From Sulfuricurvum sp. (GTDB lineage: Bacteria > Campylobacterota > Campylobacteria > Campylobacterales > Sulfurimonadaceae), in the NCBI RefSeq assembly GCF_028710345.1, contig NZ_JAQTUH010000008.1, positions 60,570-124,569 of the forward strand: a stretch of DNA of 64,000 nucleotides, in the 5' to 3' direction. A program made the position numbers and the translations under genes. Each line of letters opens with the position of its first letter. The stretch's first letter is position 1. The notes below the pieces were generated by a model, which saw nothing but the letters and a program-made list of their open reading frames with translations, had not been told where the DNA came from and made no database searches. Positions 42,696-52,429 of the stretch are shown piece by piece.

Positions 42696-43136
42696 ATGTC
42701 AACAGGATTAGAATGGGATGAACATTATCGTTTAGGGATCACCTCTATCGACGATCAGCATAAACATCTTTTTGATATAGTGGCTCATATAGCAGCACTT
42801 GATGCAGCGACATCGACGAAAGAGGATTTACGACAAATATTAGGTGAATTGAGTACCTATATGAGTGAACATTTCAAAGATGAAGAGAAATATATGGAGC
42901 AAATTCGTTTTCCTTCGTATGAATATCATATGAGACTGCATCACGATATTATCGAGTTTGTCAACAGCTCGGTTTCACAAGCACCGACTTTGGCGATGAT
43001 ACAGACAAAACTCAAGTTTATTATTAAAAAAGCGCTGATTGATCATATTTTGGTAGAAGATATGAAAATTAAGCTCTTTATGATGCAAAAAAAAGAGATT
43101 ATGGAGGAGGGGATTATTGATCTAGAGAGTGTTTAG
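42696..43136 (+). CDS. Bacteriohemerythrin
   Basis: The 146-residue protein has the di-iron ligands of bacteriohemerythrin in order: WDEHYRLG, DDQHKHLFD, HFKDEEKYM, YHMRLHHD and DHILVEDMK. It binds oxygen reversibly and may store or signal it, which suits microaerobic life. The ATG at 42696 starts the family pattern (MSTGLEWDEHY); an in-frame TTG at 42666 is ignored. It overlaps the Nudix gene by 4 bases at the 3' ends. Confidence 0.94.
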   Translation: MSTGLEWDEHYRLGITSIDDQHKHLFDIVAHIAALDAATSTKEDLRQILGELSTYMSEHFKDEEKYMEQIRFPSYEYHMRLHHDIIEFVNSSVSQAPTLAMIQTKLKFIIKKALIDHILVEDMKIKLFMMQKKEIMEEGIIDLESV

Positions 43137-43708
43137 GCGAGGGGGATGTGAAGTACTTCGCTCAATAATACTACAATATCCTCTTTTGTCGCTCCTGCAA
43201 AAGCGTTTTCCATAAATCGATTGATCCCTTTGTTTTGATGGTGGAGGAGGGGGACAATTTTTATCCCTGTAATTTCAGACATAAAATGGGATTGGTCACC
43301 CTCTTCGTATGCGTGAAGAAGGATAGAACGTGAGAAATTGTTGAGTATATGATAGTAGATATGTAAAAACTCCGCTTCCAAAACTTTGAGCCCATAAAAG
43401 TGCGTAACGATGCGGTTCTCATGGGTCACTATCGGATGAACTTTATCGGGTTTGATGGTGATTCCTATCTCCTCTTTGATTTCACGAACCAGTGCTTCGA
43501 GTAGTGTCTCACCCTCATCAACAGTTCCTCCTGGAAAGCCCATTCGTCCATCCCATCGATCAATCATAATGAGCGCAGGACATTTGAGGTGCTGCATATC
43601 ATCTTTAAAATATTTCCATGGAGAGATAGATTCGACATAAATGGCTAAAAAAACAGCGTTTTTTTTCGAATGTTCTATTGAGCCAAAGGGTATTCTCTGG
43701 GTTTTCAT
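43133..43708 (-). CDS. Nudix hydrolase
   Basis: The 191-residue product has a complete Nudix box: GGTVDEGETLLEALVREI, with KEEIG following. It should cleave a nucleoside diphosphate linked to another group; the substrate cannot be read from sequence. It is in the NUDT-like range for length, with extra C-terminal helices. It is convergent with the bacteriohemerythrin gene, and the 3' ends overlap by 4 bases. Confidence 0.9.
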   Translation of the reverse strand: MKTQRIPFGSIEHSKKNAVFLAIYVESISPWKYFKDDMQHLKCPALIMIDRWDGRMGFPGGTVDEGETLLEALVREIKEEIGITIKPDKVHPIVTHENRIVTHFYGLKVLEAEFLHIYYHILNNFSRSILLHAYEEGDQSHFMSEITGIKIVPLLHHQNKGINRFMENAFAGATKEDIVVLLSEVLHIPLA

Positions 43709-43894
43709 AATTGCTCACAATATCACAAGATTTAAATCTTAAAAAGTGAATTATAACATTTTGATCTTCTTTATTGATTCGATATGCTACAAAGAGAAAA
43801 ATAGAGAGAAAATTGAGACATTTCTGTTGTATATTTAAAAGAAATAGGTTATTATCTTTGATAAAGTAAACTAATATACACGGGTTCAACACAA

Positions 43895-45904
43895 ATGCCA
43901 TTTTCCTCTTATCCACATAATTTTTTACAATTAATATCAGATCATCTTCCCGATATGCTATGGGTAAAAGATATCAAAGGGCATTACCTTTTTGCTAATC
44001 AGTCGATTTGTAAAAATCTTTTGATGGCGAACAATACGGATGAACCACTGGGGAAAACAGATGTTTATTTTGCATTGCGTGAGAGGGAAAAACATCCTGA
44101 AAATCCCCAGTGGCATACTTTCGGTGAGCTTTGTTTTAATTCGGATGAAATAGTCCTTACTAATATGAGATCGATGCGCTTTGAAGAGTATGGGAACATT
44201 CGGGGGGAATTGGTCTATTTGGATGTTCATAAAGCTCCTTTATTTGGTGCGGATGGAACATTGATAGGGGTTATCGGAAGCGGTCGGGATATCACTGTAC
44301 AAAAACGCTTAGAGCTCGAAAAGGAGATGACGCAACGTCTTATTGAGAGTGGGCCGGTTGTGGTATTTGAATGGAGTGCCGATGAGGGATGGCCAATACG
44401 GTATGTTTCCTCCAACGTTGAGATGATTTTAGGTATTAGTCATGAACAATTAATGAGTGGCTCAACGAGTTTTTCTAATTTCATTCATCCTGATGATATA
44501 GTGAGAATCGTAACCGAAGTTAATGAATTTTTTTCCGATAAAACCTCTATGTTTATTCAAGAGTATCGGATTATTAGAGAAGATGGAACTTTTCTTTGGA
44601 TTAAAGATTTTACAGTGGTTGAGTATCATAAGGAGTCTAATGTCCCGATGAGTATCAAAGGGTACATTATCGATAATACGGTAGAGAAAATTGCGAATGA
44701 AAGAGCAAGCTATTTTACCCATTTCGATCACCTCACCGGATTGCCGAATCGTCAAAAGATGCTTGAAGATATGGAAGAAACCCCCCCAGTCGGATGTGCA
44801 ATTTTTAATATTGACAGTTTTCGGGAGATTAACGATTTTTTTGGTATTGTGAATGCCGATAAGCTCTTAATACAACTTGCCAACGAATCTAAAAAAATGT
44901 GGACACCGACGTATCGAATCGGAGGGGATGAATTTGCTATTTTATTTTATAAAACAATTTCGGCATCTGCTCTTAAAGAGGTAATCGATAATATTTTGAA
45001 TGATATGGATCGATTGGTATTTACTGTCGGCGGGGAAAAAATTAAGGTCCATTTCCGTGTTGGAATCGCCTTTGGTGTTGAAAAGCTTTTAACCCGTGCT
45101 GATATCGCACTCCATATTGCGAAAGAGAAAAAATTACCGTATGCATTGTATGAAGTAGCCGATAATATCGAAGATAAATACCAAAAAAATATTCAAATGG
45201 CATCTGCAGTGCATAAAGCGTTGAGTGATGGGCGAATTATCTGCTATTACCAGCCTATCGTACATATTGAAGATAATAAAGTCTATAAATATGAGACATT
45301 GGTGCGAATGGTCGATGAAGAGGGAAATATCGTTCCTCCGATGGAGTTTTTACCGATTGCGAAAAAGATGCAGTTGTATCCACAAATCACTCAAACTGTT
45401 GTCCATCAAGCGTGCAACATTTTTGCCAAGCGTACGGAAGAATTTTCGGTTAATCTCTCAATCGATGATATTGACAACCCTTATACGGTTCAAAATATTG
45501 TTAATACAATTATTAATACTGAAACAGCTAACCGTATTGTTTTTGAAATTCTTGAATCCGATGGGATCGAAAATTATGAATCAGTGATCCGTTTTGCCAC
45601 GCAAGTAAGAGCATTGGGAGCTAAGATCGCTATTGATGATTTCGGGACGGGATATTCCAATTTTGAACATATCTTACGGCTCAATGTTGATTATATTAAA
45701 ATCGACGGTTCGCTGATCCGAGGGATTGTGAATAATAAGCGTCATAGGATTATCGTGGAAACGATTGTCCAATTTGCAGAAAAAATGGGAGCGAGTACAA
45801 TAGCAGAATTTGTCTGTGATGAAGAAATCTTTGATACTATCAAACACATGGGGATAGAGTTTTCCCAGGGATATTACACGGGGAAACCTTTGCCGCTTAC
45901 TTAA
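43895..45904 (+). CDS. PAS-PAS-GGDEF-EAL c-di-GMP enzyme
   Basis: The 669-residue soluble protein has two PAS domains (about 5-130 and 140-275, the second with the PAC-like DGTFLWIKDF), a GGDEF domain with RIGGDEFAILF, and an EAL domain with YETLVRM, NLSIDD, DDFGTGYSNF, KIDGS and EFVCDEE. Both enzymatic motifs are intact, so it may make and break c-di-GMP under PAS control by redox or a small ligand. There is no membrane segment. It overlaps the SulP gene by 8 bases at the 3' ends. Confidence 0.92.
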   Translation: MPFSSYPHNFLQLISDHLPDMLWVKDIKGHYLFANQSICKNLLMANNTDEPLGKTDVYFALREREKHPENPQWHTFGELCFNSDEIVLTNMRSMRFEEYGNIRGELVYLDVHKAPLFGADGTLIGVIGSGRDITVQKRLELEKEMTQRLIESGPVVVFEWSADEGWPIRYVSSNVEMILGISHEQLMSGSTSFSNFIHPDDIVRIVTEVNEFFSDKTSMFIQEYRIIREDGTFLWIKDFTVVEYHKESNVPMSIKGYIIDNTVEKIANERASYFTHFDHLTGLPNRQKMLEDMEETPPVGCAIFNIDSFREINDFFGIVNADKLLIQLANESKKMWTPTYRIGGDEFAILFYKTISASALKEVIDNILNDMDRLVFTVGGEKIKVHFRVGIAFGVEKLLTRADIALHIAKEKKLPYALYEVADNIEDKYQKNIQMASAVHKALSDGRIICYYQPIVHIEDNKVYKYETLVRMVDEEGNIVPPMEFLPIAKKMQLYPQITQTVVHQACNIFAKRTEEFSVNLSIDDIDNPYTVQNIVNTIINTETANRIVFEILESDGIENYESVIRFATQVRALGAKIAIDDFGTGYSNFEHILRLNVDYIKIDGSLIRGIVNNKRHRIIVETIVQFAEKMGASTIAEFVCDEEIFDTIKHMGIEFSQGYYTGKPLPLT

Positions 45905-47564
45905 TGTTTTCTAAAATTTCTCGCGTTACAATAAGTGCTTTGTCAATATGATCGACAATTTTTTCTTCACCGATTATGGTTATGAGATTGGCTTTCTGCA
46001 ATAGCTGACGGACATGAGGATTGACTCCTGAGAGGATCAATACAGTATCTTTATGACTTAATCGTTCATGGAGAACTTCAAGAGCATGAAGCCCTGCCGC
46101 ATCGATAAGTGGGACATAACGCATCCGTAAAATGAAAATTTTTGATGGTTTTTCAAAGAGTAGTAGAGTATCAAGCAGTTTTTCAGCGACTCCGAAAAAG
46201 AGAGGACCTTGAATTTCGTAGACTTCAACCCCTTTTGGAATCGATTTGTTTTGAATAGAGTCTGGATCATCTTCTTCGGTATCGACTGAACGTATTTGGG
46301 TTTGTTTCATCATTTGATCAATAAAAAGGATCGAAGCGAGTGCAATTCCCGCTTGGATAGCGAAATTTAGATCAACTAATACGGTCAGTAAAAAGGTAAG
46401 GATGAGGACAACACGGTCACTTCTTGGGGCATACATGATTTCACGGACATGTTTTATCTCCGACATATTCCATGCGACAATCATCAATATCGCGGCTAAT
46501 GCGGCTAACGGTATTTTAATAATAAGCGGTGCTAAAAAAAACATAAACACAAAGAGCCAAAGGGCATGCATCATTCCTGCAAGGGGTGAGCGTGCTCCGG
46601 CTTTGATATTGGTTGCGGTTCGCGCAATTGCACCGGTTGCAGGAAGGCCTCCAAATATTCCTGAGGCGATATTGGCAATTCCTTGACCCAATAGTTCAGC
46701 ATTTGATTTATGTTTGGTTCCGGTCATTCCATCGGCAACGACGGCAGAGAGGAGTGATTCGATGGCGGCGAGGGTAGCGATGGTAATAGCATCGGGCAAA
46801 AGTAATCGTAACTTTTCAAACGTTATTTCAGGCCACGTAGGGGTAGGGAGCATCGAGGGGATAGCTCCAAAACGGGTTTCGATAGTTTCAACCGGAATAT
46901 TAAATGCCCAAACCGCAAATCCTGATAAAACGACGACGATGATGGGACCGGGGATTTTAGGGATAAAACGTTTTGCTAAGAGGATGATAGCGACCGAGGC
47001 AAGCGCTACAAGAATAGCAAAAGGGTTAGTTGTTTGCAGATGCTCTATATATACGGTGAGTTTATGGATAAAATCGGGTGGAATAGTGGTAATGGTAAGA
47101 CCGAAAAAATCACGAATCTGTGAAAATGCAATTAAAAGAGCAATCCCTGAAGTAAACCCGACGATGACGGGGTAAGGGATAAATTTAATCATCTCTCCGG
47201 CACGAAAAAATGCCATCAACATTAAAATTCCCCCTGCCATAATGGTGGCAAGAACAAGCCCGTCATAACCGTGTTTCATGGCAACCATCGCTACGGTGAC
47301 GATAAACGCGGCGGTTGGCCCTCCGATTTGGTAACGGCTACCACCGTGTGCCGAGATTAAAAATCCTGCAACAATAGCGGTAAATAAACCACGCTCAGGA
47401 GGGAGATTAGAGGCGATGGCGATAGCCATAGCCAAAGGAAGTGCGACAATCGCGACGGCAAGACCTGCGATAGTATCAGCAAAAAAATCTTCTTTATTAA
47501 AGCCGTGTTTTTTATAATAAGAGATAATTCTAGGTTGGAGCGAAGTATGAAGGGAGCGTAACAC
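45897..47564 (-). CDS. SulP-family anion transporter with STAS domain
   Basis: The 555-residue integral membrane protein has about 12 segments and SulP signatures near the N-terminus (ALPLAMAIAIASNLPPERGL) and in the core (AELLGQGIANIASGIFGGLP). A cytoplasmic STAS domain follows at about 435-545 (EVYEIQGPLFFG, DAAGLHALEVL). It could carry sulfate, or bicarbonate with Na+ or H+; in an autotroph with these neighbours either is possible. No carbonic anhydrase gene is adjacent. Confidence 0.9.
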   Translation of the reverse strand: MLRSLHTSLQPRIISYYKKHGFNKEDFFADTIAGLAVAIVALPLAMAIAIASNLPPERGLFTAIVAGFLISAHGGSRYQIGGPTAAFIVTVAMVAMKHGYDGLVLATIMAGGILMLMAFFRAGEMIKFIPYPVIVGFTSGIALLIAFSQIRDFFGLTITTIPPDFIHKLTVYIEHLQTTNPFAILVALASVAIILLAKRFIPKIPGPIIVVVLSGFAVWAFNIPVETIETRFGAIPSMLPTPTWPEITFEKLRLLLPDAITIATLAAIESLLSAVVADGMTGTKHKSNAELLGQGIANIASGIFGGLPATGAIARTATNIKAGARSPLAGMMHALWLFVFMFFLAPLIIKIPLAALAAILMIVAWNMSEIKHVREIMYAPRSDRVVLILTFLLTVLVDLNFAIQAGIALASILFIDQMMKQTQIRSVDTEEDDPDSIQNKSIPKGVEVYEIQGPLFFGVAEKLLDTLLLFEKPSKIFILRMRYVPLIDAAGLHALEVLHERLSHKDTVLILSGVNPHVRQLLQKANLITIIGEEKIVDHIDKALIVTREILENIK

Positions 47565-47639
47565 AAAAATATCCTCAAAAATAAGTGTAAAAAGTATAGG
47601 ATGAAAAGTTTAGGGTAAAAACTCAAGCCAAAATGTGGC

Positions 47640-47813
47640 TTAAGCTCTGATATCGAGTGTTTGTCCTAGTCCGGTGACACTAGAGCCTGTTGAGGTATTA
47701 GAGGGCGCTGCGCTTTCTAAAACTTTCATGACTCCCTGACCTTGGACATCTATCGCTTTTTTCATCGCGTAGATTTGAGCATCTAAGCTCGGAGCACTGT
47801 TAATCGGATCCAT
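47640..47813 (-). CDS. 57-residue YjfB-like putative motility protein
   Basis: This small gene encodes MDPINSAPSLDAQIYAMKKA and ends GLGQTLDIRA, the pattern of YjfB_motility (PF14070; putative motility protein). The family's role is unknown, but its members tend to sit in flagellar regulons. AGGAGG six bases before the ATG and a sigma-28-like promoter upstream make it a real gene. It lies between the SulP gene and a chemoreceptor gene on the same strand. Confidence 0.8.
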   Translation of the reverse strand: MDPINSAPSLDAQIYAMKKAIDVQGQGVMKVLESAAPSNTSTGSSVTGLGQTLDIRA

Positions 47814-47842
47814 TTTATACCTCCTTTGACGGGGTTAACTCT

Positions 47843-47867
47843 ATATCGGCAAAAATGAGTTTTTTTA
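47843..47867 (-). promoter_or_regulatory. Sigma-28 (FliA)-like promoter of the YjfB-like gene
   Basis: On the minus strand, TAAA (47867-47864) and GCCGATAT (47850-47843) form a FliA-type element with 13 bases between; the E. coli spacing from TAAA is 15, so this is slightly short. The start would be about 25 bases before the ATG at 47813. It fits late flagellar control. Confidence 0.55.
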
Positions 47868-47874
47868 AAGATGA

Positions 47875-49503
47875 TTACGTTTTAAATACAGAAATCTGAT
47901 TGGTAAGTTGCTCCGTCATTTGATGGAGGTGTTCTGCCGCCGCAGCAATCTCTTCAACACTACGGGCATTAGAGGTTGTAAGCTCATTAATGTCGCTAAT
48001 TTTGTTAATAATCGATTCGGTAGTTGCGGCATTGGTTTGGGCATCGTTAGAGAGTTTTTCGATGGCTTGAACCGTATCGGCGAGAGCACTAACCGCGGTT
48101 TTTGTATGATCGTTGACCTCTTCGGATGCATTAACCAAACTCTCTATCCGTTTGGTATTGTTGTTCATCTGATCGGTGATGTCATTGATCGATTGGACGA
48201 TGACATTAACCGTAGCATTGGTCTCTACGAGACTTTTTTGGGTACGTTCAGCGAGTTTACGCACTTCATCGGCAACCACGGCAAAACCGCGACCGTGTTC
48301 ACCTGCGCGTGCCGCTTCGATAGCGGCATTAAGAGCAAGGAGATTAGTTTGATCGGCGATATCGGCGATAACGGTGAGGACTTGTTTCACTTGAGATGCT
48401 TCTTGGGAGAGGGAGTTGAGACGTTGATTGATCTCCCCTTCAATCTGAACAGTAACACTAAGTTGGTCTATGGTATTGTAGAGAGCTGATTGTGCATTTT
48501 GGAGATTTTCACGCGTATGTAATGCTTTGGTTCGGACACTTTGAGCTTCTAGCGCAGATGCTTTCATTGCCTCTTTCATACGATCCGATTCGGTGGTTGT
48601 TTGATTGACAATTTTTGATTCTTCTTCCATGGCTTTGCCGATAGAGAGAGTTGTTGAGGAGAGTTCAGCAGCAATAGAGCCGCTTTCATGGGAAGAGACT
48701 CTTACCTTTTGCATAATCTTTTGTGTAGTATCGATAAAACTGTTAATAGAAGAAGCTGTTTGAGCTGCTTCGTCATTTCCCGTTATTTGGAGTCGTTTAG
48801 TTAAATCTCCCTCACCACTTGCGAGTTCTTTAGCCATTGCTTGCATATCAGCTAGTTTTATTACGATTGAGCGGCGAATCGCTATCGTCAATACAATGAT
48901 AATACTTAGTAATATTCCTATCCACATAAATGTTTTAATAGCAACAATTCGAAATTCATTATCAACATCGTCAATATAAACACCCGAACCGATAATCCAT
49001 CCCCAAGGTTTGTATAATCGAACAAACGAAAGTTTTGGATATGGTTTCTCAGAACCAGGTTTATTCCACATATATTCTACGAAACCTTCCCCTTTTTCTT
49101 CGGTAACTTTACCGAATTCGGCAAAAAGTTTTACACCATTAGGATCTTTAATTTGTGAAAGATCAGTTCCGTCGAGCTTTGGTTTGATTGGATGCATGAT
49201 ACCGCGAATATGTGTATCGAGGATAAAAAAGTATTCTTCACCGTTATAACGTAAATGTTTTATAGACTCTTTTGCCGTATTTTGTGCAACTTCTTGAGTC
49301 ATTCTTCCCTCATCAGCTTCTTTTGCATAATGTGCTATCAGTGATTCAACATTGTCAATTTGAGTTTTAAGCATCGTCTCTTTTGAATTCATTAACTCAG
49401 TTTTCAGCTCACTTAACACAATAATACTCAATAATCCGAGCATACCTACTACAAGAAAGATTAAACCTGTTAAACGTGTTTTGATACTATAGTGTTCTAA
49501 CAT
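47875..49503 (-). CDS. Methyl-accepting chemotaxis protein with Cache sensor
   Basis: The 542-residue chemoreceptor has a membrane segment at about 12-32, a periplasmic single Cache domain (35-185; [31 protein letters not shown]), a second segment near 190-210, a HAMP domain, and a signalling helix pair with the hairpin motif [18 protein letters not shown]. It should bind a small organic acid or similar ligand and control CheA. The C-terminus has no CheR-binding pentapeptide (it ends QISVFKT). The YjfB-like gene follows with its own promoter. Confidence 0.94.
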   Translation of the reverse strand: MLEHYSIKTRLTGLIFLVVGMLGLLSIIVLSELKTELMNSKETMLKTQIDNVESLIAHYAKEADEGRMTQEVAQNTAKESIKHLRYNGEEYFFILDTHIRGIMHPIKPKLDGTDLSQIKDPNGVKLFAEFGKVTEEKGEGFVEYMWNKPGSEKPYPKLSFVRLYKPWGWIIGSGVYIDDVDNEFRIVAIKTFMWIGILLSIIIVLTIAIRRSIVIKLADMQAMAKELASGEGDLTKRLQITGNDEAAQTASSINSFIDTTQKIMQKVRVSSHESGSIAAELSSTTLSIGKAMEEESKIVNQTTTESDRMKEAMKASALEAQSVRTKALHTRENLQNAQSALYNTIDQLSVTVQIEGEINQRLNSLSQEASQVKQVLTVIADIADQTNLLALNAAIEAARAGEHGRGFAVVADEVRKLAERTQKSLVETNATVNVIVQSINDITDQMNNNTKRIESLVNASEEVNDHTKTAVSALADTVQAIEKLSNDAQTNAATTESIINKISDINELTTSNARSVEEIAAAAEHLHQMTEQLTNQISVFKT

Positions 49504-49622
49504 TGTTCTTTCTCACTTATGATTGAATTATTATGAATGATTATCCATTCACTAAAAGCGTATCTAAAAAAACTTAAACATAATTAAATGCTATTTTAAA
49601 ATATTATTTATTCTTGTAATGA

Positions 49623-50570
49623 CTACTTTCCACTGCTTATGTGGGAACGTAGAGCAAAGGTTTTTGGATAGGGATTTAAAAATGTTTGATCGAGAAGATA
49701 GGTAATGTCGTATTTATGTGCATAGAGAAGAATGGTTGAGACAGGGACAATCAGGGGGAGAATTTTAGCTGAATAATCATTGATTTGCGTATGGAGTATC
49801 TCTTTCTCATTTTTATCGAGTACTTTTTTGAAAAAACCTGCAAGGTGCTCGAGTACATTACGGGTACGTTTTATGGAACTTTTGGTAGAGATAGCCATTT
49901 TAAAGCCAATTTCATACGTCTCCAACATTTTTTCAAAGGGATAATTGTTATTATTCCCTACGAGGTTACCAAGATAACGGTAAAGCTTTTCATTTTTGGC
50001 TTGGAGCATGAACTTATTGATCGTATGAAACTTAACTAAATCGTTGAGAGATGGATTGCTCTCTTTTAGCTTTTCGATTGCATTATAGGCAAAAATTTCC
50101 ATTATGAAATTTTCTCTTAACCACATATCTTCTAATCGTCCCTCTTCTTCCATTGGCAAAAGGGGATAATTATTACGGCACATATGTGCAAAAATACCAG
50201 CTACTTTCCCCTTGAGCATACCGTTATCGAGATACAGTTTGCTACTTTTTAATCCACAACTCGGTGATTTTGATTTAAAAATAATACCGCATAGTTTTTC
50301 TGATTGGAGTTTTTTCATCTCCTCTTGACTTCTTTTTTCGAGTTGTACAGTGAGATCATCACCATTTTTATTGGAGTATATTTTGATTTCTGAGTTGATG
50401 TCGATGAGACGGATTGAGGGACGTGGAGTGCCAAAGGCTAAGTGTTCCGGACAAAAGGGGATGAACTCAGCAAATTGACCCAGCTCATCAGTAATAAAAC
50501 GGTTATGTTTATCCCCTCCGTCATAACGGATTTTTTCTCCTAGTAAACATGCGGATACAGCGATTTTCAT
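49623..50570 (-). CDS. DUF523/DUF1722 (YbgA-like) protein
   Basis: The 315-residue product has an N-terminal DUF523 domain (SACLLGEKIRYDGG, FCPEHLAFGTPRP, SPSCGLKSS with conserved Cys) and a C-terminal DUF1722/YbgA domain (from about 170: LVKFHTINKFMLQAKN, YRYLGNLVGNN). In other bacteria the pair occurs near DNA photolyase genes. DUF523 has been linked to 2-thiouracil desulfuration (TudS), but the conserved Cys pattern alone does not prove that here. It stands alone, with no photolyase neighbour. Confidence 0.85.
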   Translation of the reverse strand: MKIAVSACLLGEKIRYDGGDKHNRFITDELGQFAEFIPFCPEHLAFGTPRPSIRLIDINSEIKIYSNKNGDDLTVQLEKRSQEEMKKLQSEKLCGIIFKSKSPSCGLKSSKLYLDNGMLKGKVAGIFAHMCRNNYPLLPMEEEGRLEDMWLRENFIMEIFAYNAIEKLKESNPSLNDLVKFHTINKFMLQAKNEKLYRYLGNLVGNNNNYPFEKMLETYEIGFKMAISTKSSIKRTRNVLEHLAGFFKKVLDKNEKEILHTQINDYSAKILPLIVPVSTILLYAHKYDITYLLDQTFLNPYPKTFALRSHISSGK

Positions 50571-50795
50571 AAATTCTCTTTTATAGGGTGTTTAATAGAA
50601 GATTATTACATGTATTTAGATTTTTTGGTAGGTTGAAAATGTTCTTTTGTTTGCAGTAATGTATATTTGAGTGAAATTATTGGAAGAGTGGCGATAAATG
50701 TTATTATCCTTAGAAATATCCAATAAACATAAAAAAGATACTAACGTTACAAAAAAATCGATTACAATTGCTTCATTAAAACTAGGAGAGAAATG

Positions 50796-51092
50796 ATGGC
50801 ATCATACGAAGCACTTTTTGAAGATGAAGATGATATTTTCGGAGGGACACCCGAATCGAAGTATTGGGATATCCACAAACAGTTGAGTGCTGATTTGGTA
50901 CGATTTGAGTTTGATGAGATTATTGCTAAAATGGCGGCAATGGAGCAGATGTTGATGGAACATTATAATGAAGATGATTTGGATAAATTGGTGGATCGAT
51001 ATATTGCATCTAATCCACAAATCATAGACAACCGTAAAAAAAGTCTCTATATGGAATATGCAGGACGTTTAATCTACAAACTTGCCGATTGA
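50796..51092 (+). CDS. Hypothetical acidic protein
   Basis: I do not recognise this 98-residue protein (MASYEALFEDEDDIFGGTPE at the start). It is acidic and helical with no membrane segment. AGGAGAG at 50784-50790 is 5 bases before the ATG at 50796, so this start is better than the ATG at 50793. The 225-base upstream gap (50571-50795) shows nothing else. Confidence 0.65.
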   Translation: MASYEALFEDEDDIFGGTPESKYWDIHKQLSADLVRFEFDEIIAKMAAMEQMLMEHYNEDDLDKLVDRYIASNPQIIDNRKKSLYMEYAGRLIYKLAD

Positions 51093-51227
51093 ACCGAAAT
51101 CATTGTTCTGAACTAAAATGGGATACTCTATTGCTGAAAAATAGACAAATATCATCTCTATTTATGCGAAAAAAAAGTTATAATGCAACTAATATAGTTA
51201 AGTTCATAAAAAATTGAGTTCATAAAT

Positions 51228-52001
51228 ATGAAAAATTTATACGATAAGCATATCCAAGTTACCGAAGAGATAAAAAAGAGAATCGGTACTATGAAGGTTG
51301 TATTACCGGCAAGTTATGGGAAGCTGTATAGCCATATCGCCCAACATTATGCCCTTGAACTTCATCCTGAGGAGTTATTGACTTCAGAGATGTTGGATGA
51401 AAAAATGGTGCACCATATTGTCACTTTAAGCAATTGTGCAGATAATGCTTTAGAAGCGATGGAAACCCAAGACATTGCTAAACTTCAAGAGGTAATCAAA
51501 GAGACCCAAAAACTCAAAATTGATATGGCAGAACTTACTAAAATTATTTATGAAGACTCTCTGACGAAAAGTTATAATCGCAAATGGCTTGAAGATACAT
51601 TTCTAAATAACGATAAGCTTTTAATGCGTCAACGTGGTGTGATTGCAATTATTGATCTCAACAAATTCAAAATTATAAATGATAATTATGGACATATTGT
51701 TGGAGACAAAGTGTTAATGCATGTCGCTAAAAGGCTCCAAGAAACAGGAGGTAAAGTAGTTCGTTATGGTGGCGATGAATTTATCGTTGTCTTTGATACC
51801 GATGAAAATATTGTTGATGTTAATACGACTATTGAATTAATTATTGATGATTGCGAGAATAAATCATTTATGGTTGAAGGGGAAAGTTTTAAAATTAGCT
51901 TTTCGTATGGTATTGCAGAATTTGAAGTAGGTTCAGAATTTCATCTTGTCCTTAATGCCGCCGACAAGGCGATGTATCGGTATAAAAATATTAAAGGTTA
52001 A
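51228..52001 (+). CDS. Cytosolic diguanylate cyclase
   Basis: The 257-residue protein has an N-terminal helical region (1-100) of unknown type and a C-terminal GGDEF domain with IIDLNKFKIINDNYGHIVGD and RYGGDEFIVVFD. It should make c-di-GMP; the N-terminus may mediate dimer formation or sense a ligand. No signal peptide or membrane segment is present. It overlaps the CheY-like gene by 4 bases at the 3' ends. Confidence 0.9.
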   Translation: MKNLYDKHIQVTEEIKKRIGTMKVVLPASYGKLYSHIAQHYALELHPEELLTSEMLDEKMVHHIVTLSNCADNALEAMETQDIAKLQEVIKETQKLKIDMAELTKIIYEDSLTKSYNRKWLEDTFLNNDKLLMRQRGVIAIIDLNKFKIINDNYGHIVGDKVLMHVAKRLQETGGKVVRYGGDEFIVVFDTDENIVDVNTTIELIIDDCENKSFMVEGESFKISFSYGIAEFEVGSEFHLVLNAADKAMYRYKNIKG

Positions 52002-52369
52002 CGTATCCGTAACGCTTCCACTGCTTTAATGATATTGGGCTCTTTAAAAGGCTTTACGAGATAACCGTTCACCCCTTTTTTAATCATTCTCAGGACATCT
52101 TCTCTTCCACCTTCTGTTGTAGCCATAATAATACGGGTATTTTTATACTTAGGATTGGAACGAACTGCATCGACTACGGCCTCGCCACTCATAACGGGCA
52201 TATTCCAATCGAGCATCATTAAATCAACTTTATGATTTTCCATATATTGCATAGCAACGGCGCCGTTTTCCGCTTCCAAAAAAATATTGTGTCCACCTAA
52301 AAAATTTGTTAAAACATTGGTTAAGAGCATACGGATGATTTTACTATCATCTACGATTAATACAGTCAT
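51998..52369 (-). CDS. CheY-like single-domain response regulator
   Basis: The 123-residue receiver has the acidic pair in IVDDSK (near 7-8), phospho-acceptor D54 in LMMLDWNMPVM, a Thr in MATTEGGRE, and Lys in LVKPFKEP. It has no output domain, so it acts by binding a partner such as a flagellar or signalling protein. It may be CheY itself or another stand-alone receiver; the DWNMP wording is typical of CheY proteins. No kinase gene is adjacent. Confidence 0.9.
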   Translation of the reverse strand: MTVLIVDDSKIIRMLLTNVLTNFLGGHNIFLEAENGAVAMQYMENHKVDLMMLDWNMPVMSGEAVVDAVRSNPKYKNTRIIMATTEGGREDVLRMIKKGVNGYLVKPFKEPNIIKAVEALRIR

Positions 52370-52429
52370 ATAAGTAATCCTTTTATATACTAGTACACTA
52401 TTATGCTTCTAAAAGATTAAAATTCTCCT

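Noticed and set aside
42691..42698. ATG at 42691 as the bacteriohemerythrin start
   Set aside because: It is out of frame with the di-iron motif; the ATG at 42696 is in frame.
47908..48489. Plus-strand ORF of 193 codons inside the chemoreceptor gene
   Set aside because: It is antisense to the conserved signalling domain; long shadow frames are common in such coding sequence.
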